A stretch of DNA of 64,000 bases. Origin: Paenibacillus sp. 37 (GTDB taxonomy: Bacteria; Bacillota; Bacilli; Paenibacillales; Paenibacillaceae). A program made the position numbers and the translations under genes. The stretch spans positions 5,580,001 to 5,644,000 of the forward strand of contig NZ_CP043761.1 of the NCBI RefSeq assembly GCF_008386395.1, in the 5' to 3' direction. The notes below the pieces were generated by a model. It searched no databases. It was given only the letters and a program-made list of their open reading frames with translations, and had not been told where the DNA came from. Shown here one piece after another: positions 9,248 through 19,528 of this stretch; the stretch's first letter is position 1; the number at the start of each line of letters is the position of its first letter.

Positions 9248-9859
9248 TCATGTTCGTGGCAGCACATGTACGCCGAACCCGTCCAACATATCACTTAACA
9301 AAGATAGCGGCAAGCCAACCACATTAAAGTAACATCCTTCAATGCGGTCGATCAGTGAAGCACCAATGCCCTGAATGGCATATGATCCTGCCTTATCTGA
9401 AGGCTCACCTGTCTGCACATAAGCACGGATGGTCGCATCCGACAGCTCTTTCATCGTTACATCGGTCTGGCGGTAATGAACTAACGACTGTCCATTGCCC
9501 GCATCAATACAAGCGACGCCCGTGAACACCCGATGTACGCGGCCCTGCAGCCTTGATAACATACGTTCAGCATCCGCTTCGTCTAAGGGTTTGCCTAGAA
9601 TCTCACCATCCAGAACAACAACGGTGTCACTACCAACAATAATGGCTTCCTGCTCGCGGCCTTCAAGCCCGCGATACACGGCAAGCGCCTTGCGCAAAGC
9701 AAGTTCCTGTACCGTCTGTTCAGGTGTCCACTCTGGTGGTGTATCTTCATTGGCATGACTTGGTATTACATCAAACGCTAGATGGAGTGATGCGATCAGT
9801 TCTTTGCGCCGAGGCGATGTGGAGGCCAGAATAATAGGGCGCTGTTGTGTGTTATCCAA
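9248..9859 (-). CDS. maf: Maf family nucleotide pyrophosphatase
   Basis: A Maf-type nucleoside triphosphate pyrophosphatase that hydrolyses non-canonical or modified dTTP/UTP. Family motifs: ILASTSPRRKELI at the N-terminus, VGSDTVVVLDGEILGKP in the middle, and the SDKAGSYAIQG motif. I place the start at the TTG at 9859, which follows AAGGAG with good spacing and gives 203 residues. An ATG 10 codons upstream lacks an RBS. The overproduced B. subtilis homologue blocks septation, hence the old name septum formation inhibitor. Confidence 0.93.
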   Translation of the reverse strand: MDNTQQRPIILASTSPRRKELIASLHLAFDVIPSHANEDTPPEWTPEQTVQELALRKALAVYRGLEGREQEAIIVGSDTVVVLDGEILGKPLDEADAERMLSRLQGRVHRVFTGVACIDAGNGQSLVHYRQTDVTMKELSDATIRAYVQTGEPSDKAGSYAIQGIGASLIDRIEGCYFNVVGLPLSLLSDMLDGFGVHVLPRT

Positions 9860-9953
9860 AATGAACGGCTCCTTATGCCACGGCAACATCCTGTCCGGAT
9901 CACGATAATAGATGTCACTGGTTTAATTTTTTTCGTCATAACTCGTCATTCTC

Positions 9954-10196
9954 CTACAGTCTGCGATACAGCCACACAGCGGCAATCATACCGATCAGAC
10001 TCAGAAGGCTCATTTGAAATTGAAGTGAAATATTATAACTGATAATATCCAGATCAGCCTGTGGCGACCAACGTATGGTCGTGGCTTTCGTAAGAAAGGC
10101 TACTGCCTTTACAGGCTGCAGTGCCTTGGCGATCCACGCTCCGGCCATCCAGCCGAGCAGCAGAAACAGCAATAACATGCCGAAGTTTTTTTTCAT
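9954..10196 (-). CDS. Small membrane protein, DUF4321-like
   Basis: 80 residues with two membrane segments (FGMLLLFLLLGWMAGAWI and MSLLSLIGMIAAVWLY) joined by about 35 residues containing YNISLQFQMS. This looks like the DUF4321 family of sporulating Firmicutes, often found next to maf. No function is known. The ATG at 10196 follows GAGGGAAG; the longer reading from 10277 has no supporting RBS and would cross the preceding terminator. It lies between the SPOR-domain gene and maf. Confidence 0.7.
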   Translation of the reverse strand: MKKNFGMLLLFLLLGWMAGAWIAKALQPVKAVAFLTKATTIRWSPQADLDIISYNISLQFQMSLLSLIGMIAAVWLYRRL

Positions 10197-10268
10197 CGGT
10201 AATCTTCCCTCGCCATTTTTTGACACCCACATTATTATACGGGGTTTTGTACGCCAATACAAACACAA

Positions 10269-10306
10269 ATCCGGCAAGGGGAACTATTTCCAGTTCCTTG
10301 CCGGAT
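10269..10306 (-). terminator. Terminator after the SPOR-domain gene
   Basis: On the minus strand ATCCGGCAAGG pairs with CCTTGCCGGAT around a 16-nt region that pairs further, followed by a short T-rich tail (TTGTGTTTG). The strong stem but weak T-run means moderate certainty. Confidence 0.65.
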
Positions 10307-10341
10307 GGGTATTTCCAAGCGTTGTTATGGGAAAGAGCATG

Positions 10342-11571
10342 TTACTGCTTTATCGCTTCAAGCCATTTTTTCTGCTGCAGTACATATTCCATCAGATCGG
10401 ACTGCACAGACCACATGTGCACATCATCCGGGTTCTTGTTGTACTCTGCAATAGCCGTTATTGCATCGTTCATTGATTTCTCCATTCCACCAACAATAGG
10501 TTGTACCTCCGCAGTCAGGCCGGGTGAGAGGCTATTCAAACCGGTTAACCACGACTGGTGCTTATTCTGAATCGCGGTCATCGTTTCTGCAGAGACTGCT
10601 GTCGGTGCGGATTGTCCCAACTGCTGAATGGACAAGGTAGACAATTGTTCGACCAGTGCAGAACTGTTTGTGAAGAAAAGCTGCACATCCTCTTGCTTGC
10701 CACCGAATATAGCCGGATTGATCTCAGGGTTCACGATCTCCTTGACATACAGTTCGACTCCCTGAGCTTTTAGCCTGGAGCTAAGTAGCTTGGCCTCTTC
10801 ACGATCAGCCGAAATGCCTGCATATACTCGATTGCCATCTTCAGGATCAGACCCTGCGGCTATACCAGCCTGAGCCAGCTCAAGCTTGGCCTGCTCAGCT
10901 CGTTCAGGAGAACTGAACACGCCGTATTGAAGTGCATAATACGTGCTGCCAGTAGCCGCTGTCTGTACCTGCTGTTCTGTACCTGCTGCCCCCTCCTGAC
11001 CCGTCACAGTGGAAACTGCCTGATTGACGGGAAGAAGATTGCCTGGCTTTAGGGCTCCTTCTTTATTAAAAAATGAAAGAATAACCATGCCAAAAAGCGC
11101 TCCGGTAACAAGTGCCCCAGTGACAGAACCAATCATTTTCCAGCCCCTTGGAGGGCGATTGCGCTTATAGGAATAGTTCTCCGAATCTACAAGCCAGTCG
11201 TGGCCTTGATCATCATGGGTATTGGACAGATCATGACGCTCTTCCTCCGGATTATCGGTGTGACTAACATAACCGTAACCGGAACGCTTTCCAAAATAAT
11301 GAGCCTCATCCAAGTTCAAGTTCGAATCAGGGCTCACCCGCTCGTCAGGTTCAGGTACAGTAGAGCTTGTCAGCACCGTCTCTCCCCAGTCTCCGGGGAT
11401 ATCCTCAGGCGTCCATGATGGGGTTGTATCCATCTGCTTAGGCGTTAGCGGTTGATTATGCGGTAACTCTTCACTTAACGTCACCAATGGACTGGACGCG
11501 GAACTCCTCTTATTTTCAGGCTTGTCCGACTCATGATCCCCGAAGCGAAACGTCATTCTAGCATTGCTCAC
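10342..11571 (-). CDS. SPOR-domain protein, SpoIIB-like
   Basis: 409 residues from a GTG start at 11571, which is preceded by an excellent AAAGGAG site. Layout: a charged, disordered cytoplasmic region of about 150 residues, one membrane segment (MIGSVTGALVTGALFGMVIL), then a SPOR domain (YYALQYGVFSSPERAEQAKLEL through GVELYVKEI) that in this family binds denuded peptidoglycan glycan at septa, then a helical C-terminal domain. The position between maf and folC matches spoIIB of B. subtilis, which acts in septal wall thinning at engulfment. Overall sequence resemblance to SpoIIB is weak, so I leave the symbol empty. Confidence 0.75.
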   Translation of the reverse strand: MSNARMTFRFGDHESDKPENKRSSASSPLVTLSEELPHNQPLTPKQMDTTPSWTPEDIPGDWGETVLTSSTVPEPDERVSPDSNLNLDEAHYFGKRSGYGYVSHTDNPEEERHDLSNTHDDQGHDWLVDSENYSYKRNRPPRGWKMIGSVTGALVTGALFGMVILSFFNKEGALKPGNLLPVNQAVSTVTGQEGAAGTEQQVQTAATGSTYYALQYGVFSSPERAEQAKLELAQAGIAAGSDPEDGNRVYAGISADREEAKLLSSRLKAQGVELYVKEIVNPEINPAIFGGKQEDVQLFFTNSSALVEQLSTLSIQQLGQSAPTAVSAETMTAIQNKHQSWLTGLNSLSPGLTAEVQPIVGGMEKSMNDAITAIAEYNKNPDDVHMWSVQSDLMEYVLQQKKWLEAIKQ

Positions 11572-11640
11572 CCGTACCCTCTCCTTTGTCCCATTTATAT
11601 CAGCTATATGCAGAGACTGGAGAATACATTCCATATAACG

Positions 11641-11678
11641 CAAAAAAACGCCTGCTTCGTATCGAAGACAGGCGTTTT
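11641..11678 (-). terminator. Terminator after murC
   Basis: On the minus strand AAAACGCCTG.CTTCG / CGAAG.CAGGCGTTTT forms a long stem with a 3-nt loop, followed by TTTTTTT. It is among the strongest terminators in the window. Confidence 0.9.
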
Positions 11679-11688
11679 CTCAATTGAT

Positions 11689-13071
11689 TTATTTCAAACT
11701 TTTGGCAAGTGTATCGCCGACTTTCCAAATATCACCTGCACCCATCGTAATCACAAGATCTCCTGGCTGCAAACGATGCTGCAGATCAGCTACAACTTCT
11801 TCTTTTGTAGGGAGGTAACGTGCAGAAGCATTACTGTTTTGAACAATCAGTTCAACCAGTTTGGCTGAGGTTACCCCTTCGATCTGTTTTTCGCCCGCAG
11901 GAGAATAGATATCCGTAATAAGCACTTCATCCGCTTCCGCAAAAGCACGACTGAACGCATCCAGCAGGAAGAACGTACGCGTATAACGCTGTGGCTGGAA
12001 TACCGCGATAATACGTTTGCCCGTTGCTTTGGCTGCACTAATGGTAGCTTCAATCTCAGTTGGGTGATGAGCATAATCATCGATGATCAGCATATCGCGC
12101 GCCTCGCCCAATACCTGGAATCTGCGTTTGGCTCCGTGGAACTGGATGATAGCTGCCACAATCTTCTCAAATGGAATGCCTGCTTCCAGACAGGTAATTA
12201 CAGTAGCCATCGCATTATAAACGTTATGCTTACCCGGCACCGATAATTCCACCGTGCCCATAGCAGCACCCTGATGATTCATCGTAAAGGAGATACGGCG
12301 ATCGCCCAATACAATATCCGTTGCCGTATAATCTGCAGCACGATCAATACCATAGGTTGTAATCCGTGACTTGAGTTCTGGCAAAATCGCTTGAACATTC
12401 TCATCGTCAGAACACACAATCGCTGTTCCTTCCGGACGAATCTGGCTCAGGAACTGCACATAAGCCCTTTTGAGCTCCTCAAAATCACTGTTGTAATTCT
12501 CTAAATGATCTGCCTCAATATTGGTTACAATACCGAGCCATGGATGATACTGCAAAAACGAACCATCGCTCTCGTCCGCTTCAGCGACTACCCAGTCGCC
12601 TTGACCGGCCTTCGCGTTGGTACCCACATTCATGATTTCTCCGCCAATGATATATGTCGGGTCCGTATCACATTTATCCATAACAAGTGCAATCATGGAT
12701 GAGGTGGTTGTTTTACCGTGAGCTCCGGCTACAGCCACACCTTTACGTTCGTTCAACAAACGTGCAAGCATCTGGGAACGATGCAGAATCGGAATGTTCA
12801 GCTCTGCAGCTGCTACCCGTTCCACATTATCAGCAGGCGCTGCCGTAGAGTAGACAACCAGATCTGCTCCAGTGACGTGCTCTGCCGTATGTCCGATATA
12901 TATTTTCGCTCCCTTGGCTGCCAACTTCTCGGTCAACTCCTGTGAAGCGACATCCGATCCGGTAACGGTGTATCCCATTTCCAACATAACTCTTGCGATG
13001 GCACTCATGCCATATCCGCCAATCCCTATAAAATGAACGTGTTCCGATGTATTTAACAAAACTTTCACCAA
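11689..13071 (-). CDS. murC: UDP-N-acetylmuramate--L-alanine ligase MurC
   Basis: The cytoplasmic ligase that adds L-Ala to UDP-MurNAc, the first amino acid of the peptidoglycan stem. It has an N-terminal Rossmann motif (HFIGIGGYGMSAIA), the ATP loop GAHGKTTTSSM, the central EADESDGSF motif, and a C-terminal ligase domain with DDYAHHPTEI. Length about 460. The longest reading starts at a TTG at 13071 that overlaps folC by 7 bp; a GTG at 13068 or a TTG a few codons later (giving LNTSEHVHFIG) are equally possible starts. In B. subtilis murC lies elsewhere. Confidence 0.96.
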   Translation of the reverse strand: MVKVLLNTSEHVHFIGIGGYGMSAIARVMLEMGYTVTGSDVASQELTEKLAAKGAKIYIGHTAEHVTGADLVVYSTAAPADNVERVAAAELNIPILHRSQMLARLLNERKGVAVAGAHGKTTTSSMIALVMDKCDTDPTYIIGGEIMNVGTNAKAGQGDWVVAEADESDGSFLQYHPWLGIVTNIEADHLENYNSDFEELKRAYVQFLSQIRPEGTAIVCSDDENVQAILPELKSRITTYGIDRAADYTATDIVLGDRRISFTMNHQGAAMGTVELSVPGKHNVYNAMATVITCLEAGIPFEKIVAAIIQFHGAKRRFQVLGEARDMLIIDDYAHHPTEIEATISAAKATGKRIIAVFQPQRYTRTFFLLDAFSRAFAEADEVLITDIYSPAGEKQIEGVTSAKLVELIVQNSNASARYLPTKEEVVADLQHRLQPGDLVITMGAGDIWKVGDTLAKSLK

Positions 13072-14441
13072 CCTTTTTCAGAATCGGTTTGATGCAAAAG
13101 GGCTGCCCGCACATCCGCAATCAGGTACAGTGTGCCGGAGACCACCCCCAGATCTTCCGCTTCCGTCCGTGACTTCAATAGATCAAGTGCCTTTGCCCAT
13201 TCGGGCTCGACGATGATTTCCAGTTCCTGCTTCGCAATGGCGGGACGTACCCGTTCGACAATCTGCAGCAATTCGGCTGCATCCATTTTGCGTCGGAAAT
13301 CTGGCTCGGTCAGGATCAGCGTATCCACTAGTGGCAGTATATGCTGCAAATACGCTTCGTGATGCTTATTTGCCAACATACCCATCATCAAAATTAACTT
13401 GTTGTGCGGATAGACATCCACAATGCTCTTGGCCAGTGACTCTGCCCCTTCCGGATTATGTGCTCCATCAAGCACAATTCGGGGTTCATCGACGACTTTT
13501 TCGAATCTTCCTGCCCAGAAAGCATTCTCCAGTCCAAGTGCAATATCGTTGTCATCCAGCATAAATGCCATGTATTGTCTAAGCAATTCAAGCACCATCA
13601 GTGCGGCCGCAGCATTGTCACATTGATGTGAGCCTTGCATGCGTATGCGAACGTCCAGATCACGAAACGGGCCGGTAAAATGAAAAGATTGTCCGTTCTC
13701 ATTACTCTCCAGTCGATGATAAGAGAATTGATCTCCAGCCAAATACAGGCTTGATTGAAGCTGCTGTGCTTTCTCCTGAATCACTTTCACAGCTTCAGGT
13801 TGCGTCGCGCAGGTCACAACGGGTACTCCCGGCTTGATAATGCCTGCCTTTTCTCCAGCAATCTGCTCAATCGTATCTCCAAGCACATCCGTGTGATCCA
13901 TACCAATGTTGGTGATGACGGACACAACAGGCGAAACAATATTCGTTACGTCCATCCTTCCCCCCAGCCCCGTCTCCCATACCACAACATCAGGGTAGCA
14001 CTCTTCTGCATAATACAGAAGCGCGAGAGCCGTGGACACCTCAAACATCGTTGGGGAACCAAGCGGAGTAGATGCCATTTCCATAACCAACGGGCGCAGA
14101 CGGTTAGAGATCTTCAACAAAGTCTCTTCCGGAATATCCTCGCCGTTGTATTGAAAACGGTTCGTAAACTTGGTGATATAAGGCGACGTAAAGGTACCCA
14201 CATCATATCCAGCCTGAAGAAGCACTGACGTCAAAAAAGCGCAAGTCGAACCTTTGCCGTTCGTTCCCGCGACGTGAATAAATTTGAGACGTTGGTGAGG
14301 ATTGCCTAACATAGACATCAGACTCTCGATTCGTTCCAATCCAGGTCGAATGCCAAAAGGAATAAGGCCATTGATCCAGTCCACGGCCTCGTTATACGTA
14401 AGTAAAGGAGCTGCTGCATCTGTCCCGTCTAATTCCGTCAT
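13065..14441 (-). CDS. folC: Folylpolyglutamate synthase / dihydrofolate synthase FolC
   Basis: A bifunctional ligase that adds glutamate to dihydropteroate and folates. It is 458 residues from the ATG at 14441, which follows GAAGGTGA; a longer reading from 14492 would cross the valS terminator. Motifs of the Mur-ligase superfamily: P-loop HVAGTNGKGSTCAFL, the omega loop SPYITKFTNRFQYNG, ETGLGGRMDVTNIV, and LDGAHNPEGAESL in the C-terminal domain. It overlaps the murC start by a few bases, so the two are probably coupled. It lies downstream of valS as in B. subtilis. Confidence 0.95.
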   Translation of the reverse strand: MTELDGTDAAAPLLTYNEAVDWINGLIPFGIRPGLERIESLMSMLGNPHQRLKFIHVAGTNGKGSTCAFLTSVLLQAGYDVGTFTSPYITKFTNRFQYNGEDIPEETLLKISNRLRPLVMEMASTPLGSPTMFEVSTALALLYYAEECYPDVVVWETGLGGRMDVTNIVSPVVSVITNIGMDHTDVLGDTIEQIAGEKAGIIKPGVPVVTCATQPEAVKVIQEKAQQLQSSLYLAGDQFSYHRLESNENGQSFHFTGPFRDLDVRIRMQGSHQCDNAAAALMVLELLRQYMAFMLDDNDIALGLENAFWAGRFEKVVDEPRIVLDGAHNPEGAESLAKSIVDVYPHNKLILMMGMLANKHHEAYLQHILPLVDTLILTEPDFRRKMDAAELLQIVERVRPAIAKQELEIIVEPEWAKALDLLKSRTEAEDLGVVSGTLYLIADVRAALLHQTDSEKGW

Positions 14442-14473
14442 CTGATTCACCTTCGGTCCCGAGTTTGAGTGAA

Positions 14474-14511
14474 AAAAGCGGCCGGATGGCATAATGGCTC
14501 TCCATCCGACC
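14474..14511 (-). terminator. Terminator between valS and folC
   Basis: On the minus strand GGTCGGATGG pairs with CCATCCGGCC around a 12-nt loop and is followed by GC and six T. It is positioned directly after the valS stop. Confidence 0.85.
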
Positions 14512-14519
14512 CAAATATA

Positions 14520-17186
14520 TTAGCCTTTCAGTTCCTTGATTCGTGCAATCACTTTATCCCGTTTATCGGAATAGTCTGCTTGCTTGGCGCGCTCTTCCTC
14601 AATAACCTTGGCAGGCGCTTTGGCAACAAAGCCTTGATTCGACAGCTTTTTCTCCACACGGAGTACTTCGCCCTCAAGGTTCTGTAACTCTTTCTCCAGG
14701 CGAGCCACTTCCTGTTCGATATCAATAAGACCAGCCAGCGGCAAGTATAGTTCTGCCCCTGTGATGATTGCAGTCATCGCCTTATCCGGGGAGCTTAGAT
14801 CCAGCCCACTATCGAACTCGGACGTGTTACAGAAACGTTTGATGTAATGACTGTTACGTTCGATGATGCTGGACGCTTCAGGGCTATTTGCTTTTACCAT
14901 CAATTCGATCTTTTTGCTCATAGGCACGTTCACTTCTGCACGAATGTTCCGAACTGCACGAATGGTATCCATGAGCAGGTTCATCTCGGCAACAGCCTCC
15001 GGGTTCTCCAGAGCAGGATCATATACCGGCCATGCTGCCAACGTAATCGTCTCACCTTCATGTGGCAGATGCTGCCAGATCTCTTCGGAGATGTATGGCA
15101 TAAACGGATGAATCAGGCGCATGGTCTGATCCAGCACATAAGCCAGCACAGATTGTGTTTTCTTCTTGGCAACCGGATCTTCCCCATAGAAGGACAGCTT
15201 AGCAAACTCAATGTACCAGTCACACAGGTCATCCCAGATAAAGTTATACAACACACGACCCGTTTCCCCAAACTCATACGCTTCGATTAGACGCGTAATA
15301 TCGCGGGAAGTTTCGTTCAGACGGTGCAAAATCCAATAATCCGCTGTACCAAGCTCTCCGCTAATGTCACGTTCCTCATAGGTGAATCCTTCCAGATTCA
15401 TCAATGCAAAGCGCGAAGCGTTCCAGATCTTGTTGGCAAAATTACGAGCCTGCTCCACCCGTTCCCAACGGAAACGGAGATCCTGGCCTGGCGTGCTGCT
15501 GGTTGAGATCATGTAACGCATTGCGTCTGCGCCATATTTCTCGATCACATCCAGCGGATCTACACCGTTGCCCAATGATTTGGACATTTTGCGTCCATCT
15601 GCATCACGAACAAGACCATGCATCAGCACATCCTTGAACGGAATCTCATCCGTGAATTCCAGTGCAGTGAAAATCATACGTGCAACCCAGAAATATATGA
15701 TGTCATACCCTGTCACAAGTACACTTGTCGGATAATAACGTTTCAGATCTTCCGTATCTTCCGGCCAGCCTAGCGTGGAGAACGGCCATAAGCCGGAGCT
15801 AAACCAAGTATCGAGTACATCTTCGTCCTGTCTGAGCTTGCGTCCAGCATACTCTGGCAGCGTTGTCGGATCTTCAGCAGATACAATGATTTCACCCGTT
15901 TCCTCATCATACCAGGCCGGAATACGATGTCCCCACCACAGTTGACGGGAAATACACCAGTCACGAACGTTCTCGATCCAGTTCAGATAGGTTTTCTCAA
16001 AACGATCTGGAACAAAATTAACCCCTTCGCCGCTCTGTTGCTTCTTAATCGCTCTCTCTGCAAGTGGCTTCATCTCAACGAACCACTGTGTAGACAGATA
16101 CGGCTCAACAACAGCTCCCGTACGTTCACTGTGTCCAACCTGATGCGTGTGATCCTCAATGTTGATCAATACGCCCTGCTCTTTCAAGTCAGCAACAATC
16201 TGCTTGCGGCAGTCACTGCGATCCAGTCCCTGATACTTGCCTGCCTCAGCATTCATTGTGCCGCTCTCATCCATTACCGTAATCTGAGGCAGGTCATGAC
16301 GAAGACCTACTTCAAAGTCATTTGGATCATGCGCAGGCGTGATTTTAACAGCACCACTTCCAAATTCTTTATCCACGTAATCATCAGCGATAATTGGAAT
16401 TTCTCGTCCAATGATAGGCAGTACAAGCACTTTACCAATCATATCTGCATAGCGCTCATCCTTCGGATGAACAGCAACTGCTGTATCACCCAGCATCGTT
16501 TCTGGACGCGTTGTTGCCACGGTAACGTAGCCACTTCCATCTTTGAGCGGGTACCGCAGATGGTACAAATGACCCTGAACCTCTTTATATTCAACCTCAA
16601 TGTCGGACAGAGCTGTCCGGTTCACCGGGTCCCAGTTAATGATGCGTTTGCCTCGGTAAATAAGGCCTTTTTCATACAGTTGAACAAATACTTTACGAAC
16701 CGCTTGGGACAGACCTTCATCCAGCGTAAAACGTTCACGTGAGTAATCAAGCGACAATCCCATTTTGCCCCATTGCTGACGGATGGTAGTTGCATATTGA
16801 TCTTTCCAGTCCCATACTTTCTCCAGAAACTTCTCACGTCCCAGATCATAACGGGTCAGACCTTCTTCACGCAGCTTCTGCTCCACTTTGGTTTGGGTAG
16901 CAATACCTGCATGGTCGGAACCCGGAAGCCACAGTGCATCATAACCCTGCATCCGTTTGGTGCGGATCAGAATATCCTGTAGTGTAAAGTCGAGCGCATG
17001 CCCGATGTGCAGCATCCCGGTCACATTTGGGGGTGGAATTACAATCGTATACGGTTCGGCATCTTTACGTTGACCGGCTTTGAAATATCCGCGCTCCATC
17101 CAGGTGGAGTACCATTTGTCCTCTGCCGCTTTAGGATCGTAAGTGGTCGGCATTTCTGTTGCAGCTGATTTTTTTTCCTCAGACAT
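14520..17186 (-). CDS. valS: Valyl-tRNA synthetase
   Basis: A class I aminoacyl-tRNA synthetase charging tRNA-Val, 888 residues (family about 880). It has the HIGH motif in [15 protein letters not shown], an editing CP1 domain with [17 protein letters not shown], the zinc/stem region, KMSKS in [15 protein letters not shown], and a C-terminal coiled coil ([25 protein letters not shown]) that grips the tRNA. The start follows a clear GGAGGAATGACAC. Expression is probably controlled by the T-box leader upstream. Confidence 0.98.
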   Translation of the reverse strand: MSEEKKSAATEMPTTYDPKAAEDKWYSTWMERGYFKAGQRKDAEPYTIVIPPPNVTGMLHIGHALDFTLQDILIRTKRMQGYDALWLPGSDHAGIATQTKVEQKLREEGLTRYDLGREKFLEKVWDWKDQYATTIRQQWGKMGLSLDYSRERFTLDEGLSQAVRKVFVQLYEKGLIYRGKRIINWDPVNRTALSDIEVEYKEVQGHLYHLRYPLKDGSGYVTVATTRPETMLGDTAVAVHPKDERYADMIGKVLVLPIIGREIPIIADDYVDKEFGSGAVKITPAHDPNDFEVGLRHDLPQITVMDESGTMNAEAGKYQGLDRSDCRKQIVADLKEQGVLINIEDHTHQVGHSERTGAVVEPYLSTQWFVEMKPLAERAIKKQQSGEGVNFVPDRFEKTYLNWIENVRDWCISRQLWWGHRIPAWYDEETGEIIVSAEDPTTLPEYAGRKLRQDEDVLDTWFSSGLWPFSTLGWPEDTEDLKRYYPTSVLVTGYDIIYFWVARMIFTALEFTDEIPFKDVLMHGLVRDADGRKMSKSLGNGVDPLDVIEKYGADAMRYMISTSSTPGQDLRFRWERVEQARNFANKIWNASRFALMNLEGFTYEERDISGELGTADYWILHRLNETSRDITRLIEAYEFGETGRVLYNFIWDDLCDWYIEFAKLSFYGEDPVAKKKTQSVLAYVLDQTMRLIHPFMPYISEEIWQHLPHEGETITLAAWPVYDPALENPEAVAEMNLLMDTIRAVRNIRAEVNVPMSKKIELMVKANSPEASSIIERNSHYIKRFCNTSEFDSGLDLSSPDKAMTAIITGAELYLPLAGLIDIEQEVARLEKELQNLEGEVLRVEKKLSNQGFVAKAPAKVIEEERAKQADYSDKRDKVIARIKELKG

Positions 17187-17239
17187 GTGTCATTCCTCCG
17201 TTACTTCATCTTCATCATCTTCGCCAAAAAAAACAAAAA

Positions 17240-17545
17240 AAACCTTTCATCCATCAAAGGACGAAAGGTTAGCTTTCGCGGTACCACCTTTGTTTCACGC
17301 CAACAGCAAGATAGACTTCACCCTCTGTACATGACGTGACACTTCAAGCAGATAACGGCTGCTACCGGCCCATCCTACCTCAGAAATAAATGACGATAAA
17401 TCTCATTTATCCCTTGTATTCAAACAGGCAACTCCCGGGCGACTTCGATCAGTTGGTTCCTGCGGAATCTCACAGCGTTGCAATTCCACTCTCTGAAAGG
17501 TCATACTGTCTACTACTCCCGTTCCACGTTGTTCTTCAAAAAACC
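17240..17545 (-). promoter_or_regulatory. T-box riboswitch controlling valS (GUC specifier)
   Basis: The leader before valS contains the T-box sequence AAAGGTGGTACCGCG on the minus strand (complement at about 17276-17290). A terminator hairpin follows: AACCTTTCGTCC / GGATGAAAGGTT, complement at 17241-17270, then eight T. Further upstream the specifier loop reads GAAGTCGCCCGGGAG, and the GTC at 17441-17443 is a valine codon in the normal specifier position. Uncharged tRNA-Val is expected to stabilise the antiterminator and permit transcription. Confidence 0.95.
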
Positions 17546-17634
17546 TACACACATCATACCTTGCTCGTGCGCGATAGTCAACCTGACAACAGCGGATAAA
17601 GAGCGCTGGAATGCAGGTTTAGGACGAAACATGC

Positions 17635-17666
17635 AAAAACCCGCAATCCTCAAGGGGATCACGGGT
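17635..17666 (-). terminator. Terminator after spoVID
   Basis: On the minus strand ACCCGTGATCC / GGATTGCGGGT with a 6-nt loop is followed by TTTTTG. It lies 25 bp past the spoVID stop and upstream of the valS leader. Confidence 0.8.
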
Positions 17667-17690
17667 CGTAACGAAGGCTTTAACTACGGA

Positions 17691-19223
17691 TTAAGGGATG
17701 TACAATATCTGACCTTCTTCCACAACTTGTTCAGATAATCGGTTATACAACTGAAGTTCCCTCGTGCTCAATTGGTATCGATCTGCAATGGCATCCAGTG
17801 TATCTTCCCGCTGGACGATACACAGTTTCACCTTACGGAATGGCGTCTGGTCCACGATCGTTCCCAGGAACAGATTCTTCCATTCCACATCCTCAGGTGC
17901 ATACGTTTCTTCCTGTATCACACCGGCTGGAAGCTCTTCGCCTCTCTCCACTTCAGCATCGCGTGCTGATCTGCCAGAGGATAACAAGGAAGAGATACCT
18001 ACACCCTCCTCTTGTCGTGGTGCGGATTCCTTTTTGCTGCCAAAAGCAACCTTCAACTCCGGCTTGTCTTCCGTCTCAGCAACAGGTTCAGGAACAAATG
18101 CTTCGTTCTGCACAAACTCATCTACCCCAGTCGCTTCAAAAGACGGACGTTCTTCCTCTGCATTGCCTGCTTCGGACGAACCGAATACACCTTGCCAGTT
18201 CTCCGCCTGTGGTTCAACCGGAACATCAACTGCCTGATTCTCCTGCTGAGGTACAGATCTCGCTGATTCGAAATGCCATACATCTGGTGCGTCCGGTACA
18301 TCTGGTGCTGCAAACTCATTAGATGATTGAGCAGTAGGCTCTGGGACTACTTGATCTGAATTTCTAGGCTCCTCAGGCAATGCATCCCCAGAAGGCTCGG
18401 ACCACGCTAAAGACTCTTCTTCCAGAGGCAGCACTGGTTCCGACTCAGGGTAAGAAGCTAACCGATCAGCGGTCTCAGCCATAAATGACGAGATCGGAGA
18501 AGGTTCGCTGTATTGCTCATGGGATGCCAATTCATCTCCATTCTCTGTCAGAGATGCGGGATCTTCGTCTGCATCAGGTTGTCTGTTTTCGTTAGCATAC
18601 TCCGCACTTTGCTCCTCAGATTGAAGTGACTCGGCCGATGATAAGTTCGCATATTCCTGATGATATTCCGGGGCACCATATGCAAGTTCTGCTGCATTCG
18701 CAAGTCTCTCTTCCTCACTCCGCTGGAGCAGATACTCTTGTGCAAATGTGTTGGGGTCGCTACCTGTCTGTTCTGCTTCATCGGAACGGTTGGATTGCTG
18801 AGCATCCGGTGAGTGGACTACCGTAAATTCATCTGCTGACCAAACTTGTGGCTCTTCAACAGGAAAGCCCTCGATGCCTCGCAGCGACAACACGCCAGTA
18901 ATATTCAGACTACGATTGGATAACAGATCCACGTCAAAATTTTCGATCTCGATGGAAATATCCTCAATCGATCTGACCCGGTTCAGAGGCACTGTGATCT
19001 CCACGGGAATGAAATGTTTGAGCTCCTCTGAAGCCTCATTTTCTCCTCTGTACGCACCTGTAAGCAAAAGATGCCCTCTTAACGTGGCATGATCATCCTG
19101 CCCTATGACTTGAATGCGCGGGTATAGTTCAATTTCCTCCAATTCCTCAATCGCAGGGACTCCCTCAGACAAATGAACGCGCTCATAAATATCGAACCGC
19201 AAACCATAAGGTTGATTCAACAA
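17691..19223 (-). CDS. spoVID: SpoVID-like spore coat morphogenetic protein with LysM domain
   Basis: A 510-residue protein with the SpoVID layout. It has an N-terminal beta-rich domain of about 150 residues (QPYGLRFDIYERVHLSEG, ELYPRIQVIGQDDHATLRGHLLLTG), a long disordered Glu/Ser/Pro/Ala-rich middle, and a C-terminal LysM domain (IVQREDTLDAIADRYQLSTRELQLYNRLSEQVVEEGQILYIP). In B. subtilis SpoVID drives coat encasement and its LysM region acts in late coat attachment. The start is a TTG after AAAGGAGGACG. It lies between hemL-rluA and valS as in B. subtilis, although ysxE is absent. Confidence 0.85.
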   Translation of the reverse strand: MLNQPYGLRFDIYERVHLSEGVPAIEELEEIELYPRIQVIGQDDHATLRGHLLLTGAYRGENEASEELKHFIPVEITVPLNRVRSIEDISIEIENFDVDLLSNRSLNITGVLSLRGIEGFPVEEPQVWSADEFTVVHSPDAQQSNRSDEAEQTGSDPNTFAQEYLLQRSEEERLANAAELAYGAPEYHQEYANLSSAESLQSEEQSAEYANENRQPDADEDPASLTENGDELASHEQYSEPSPISSFMAETADRLASYPESEPVLPLEEESLAWSEPSGDALPEEPRNSDQVVPEPTAQSSNEFAAPDVPDAPDVWHFESARSVPQQENQAVDVPVEPQAENWQGVFGSSEAGNAEEERPSFEATGVDEFVQNEAFVPEPVAETEDKPELKVAFGSKKESAPRQEEGVGISSLLSSGRSARDAEVERGEELPAGVIQEETYAPEDVEWKNLFLGTIVDQTPFRKVKLCIVQREDTLDAIADRYQLSTRELQLYNRLSEQVVEEGQILYIP

Positions 19224-19528
19224 AGGTGGCGTCCTCCTTTCGGCATATGTTCACCATGATCCTTCTCATGGGACTGATCCATGGTCCAAATCCTTCGTTA
19301 CCCCATCTATATGCCTTGAATGAGATGAGCATGCCACCTTTTGAAAAACCTTGTATCCCCAGATTTTTTTTGATTCCCTTCTTCAAAGAGCAGATCCGGG
19401 GATAACGGCGAAGCATATGCTTCCGATGCAGCTTTCTTTCAGAAAGCTTTTAGGCGAACGCTCCGCTTCTTCACGTTATTTCTGTCCTCTCCGTTCTCGT
19501 GTAACTATTAAAGTTCGCTCTATATCAT
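19224..19528 (-). other. Intergenic region between rluA-like gene and spoVID
   Basis: About 300 bp without a supported gene. It holds a perfect 8-bp hairpin (AGCTTTCT / AGAAAGCT, near 19432-19450) not followed by T on the minus strand, so it is not an obvious terminator for the operon above. A sporulation promoter for spoVID is expected here, but I see no match I would defend. Confidence 0.4.

Noticed and set aside
15927..16742. 271-residue open frame antisense to valS
   Set aside because: Shadow of a long, fully conserved gene; composition is rich in His, Arg, Asn and Cys and no start signal is visible.
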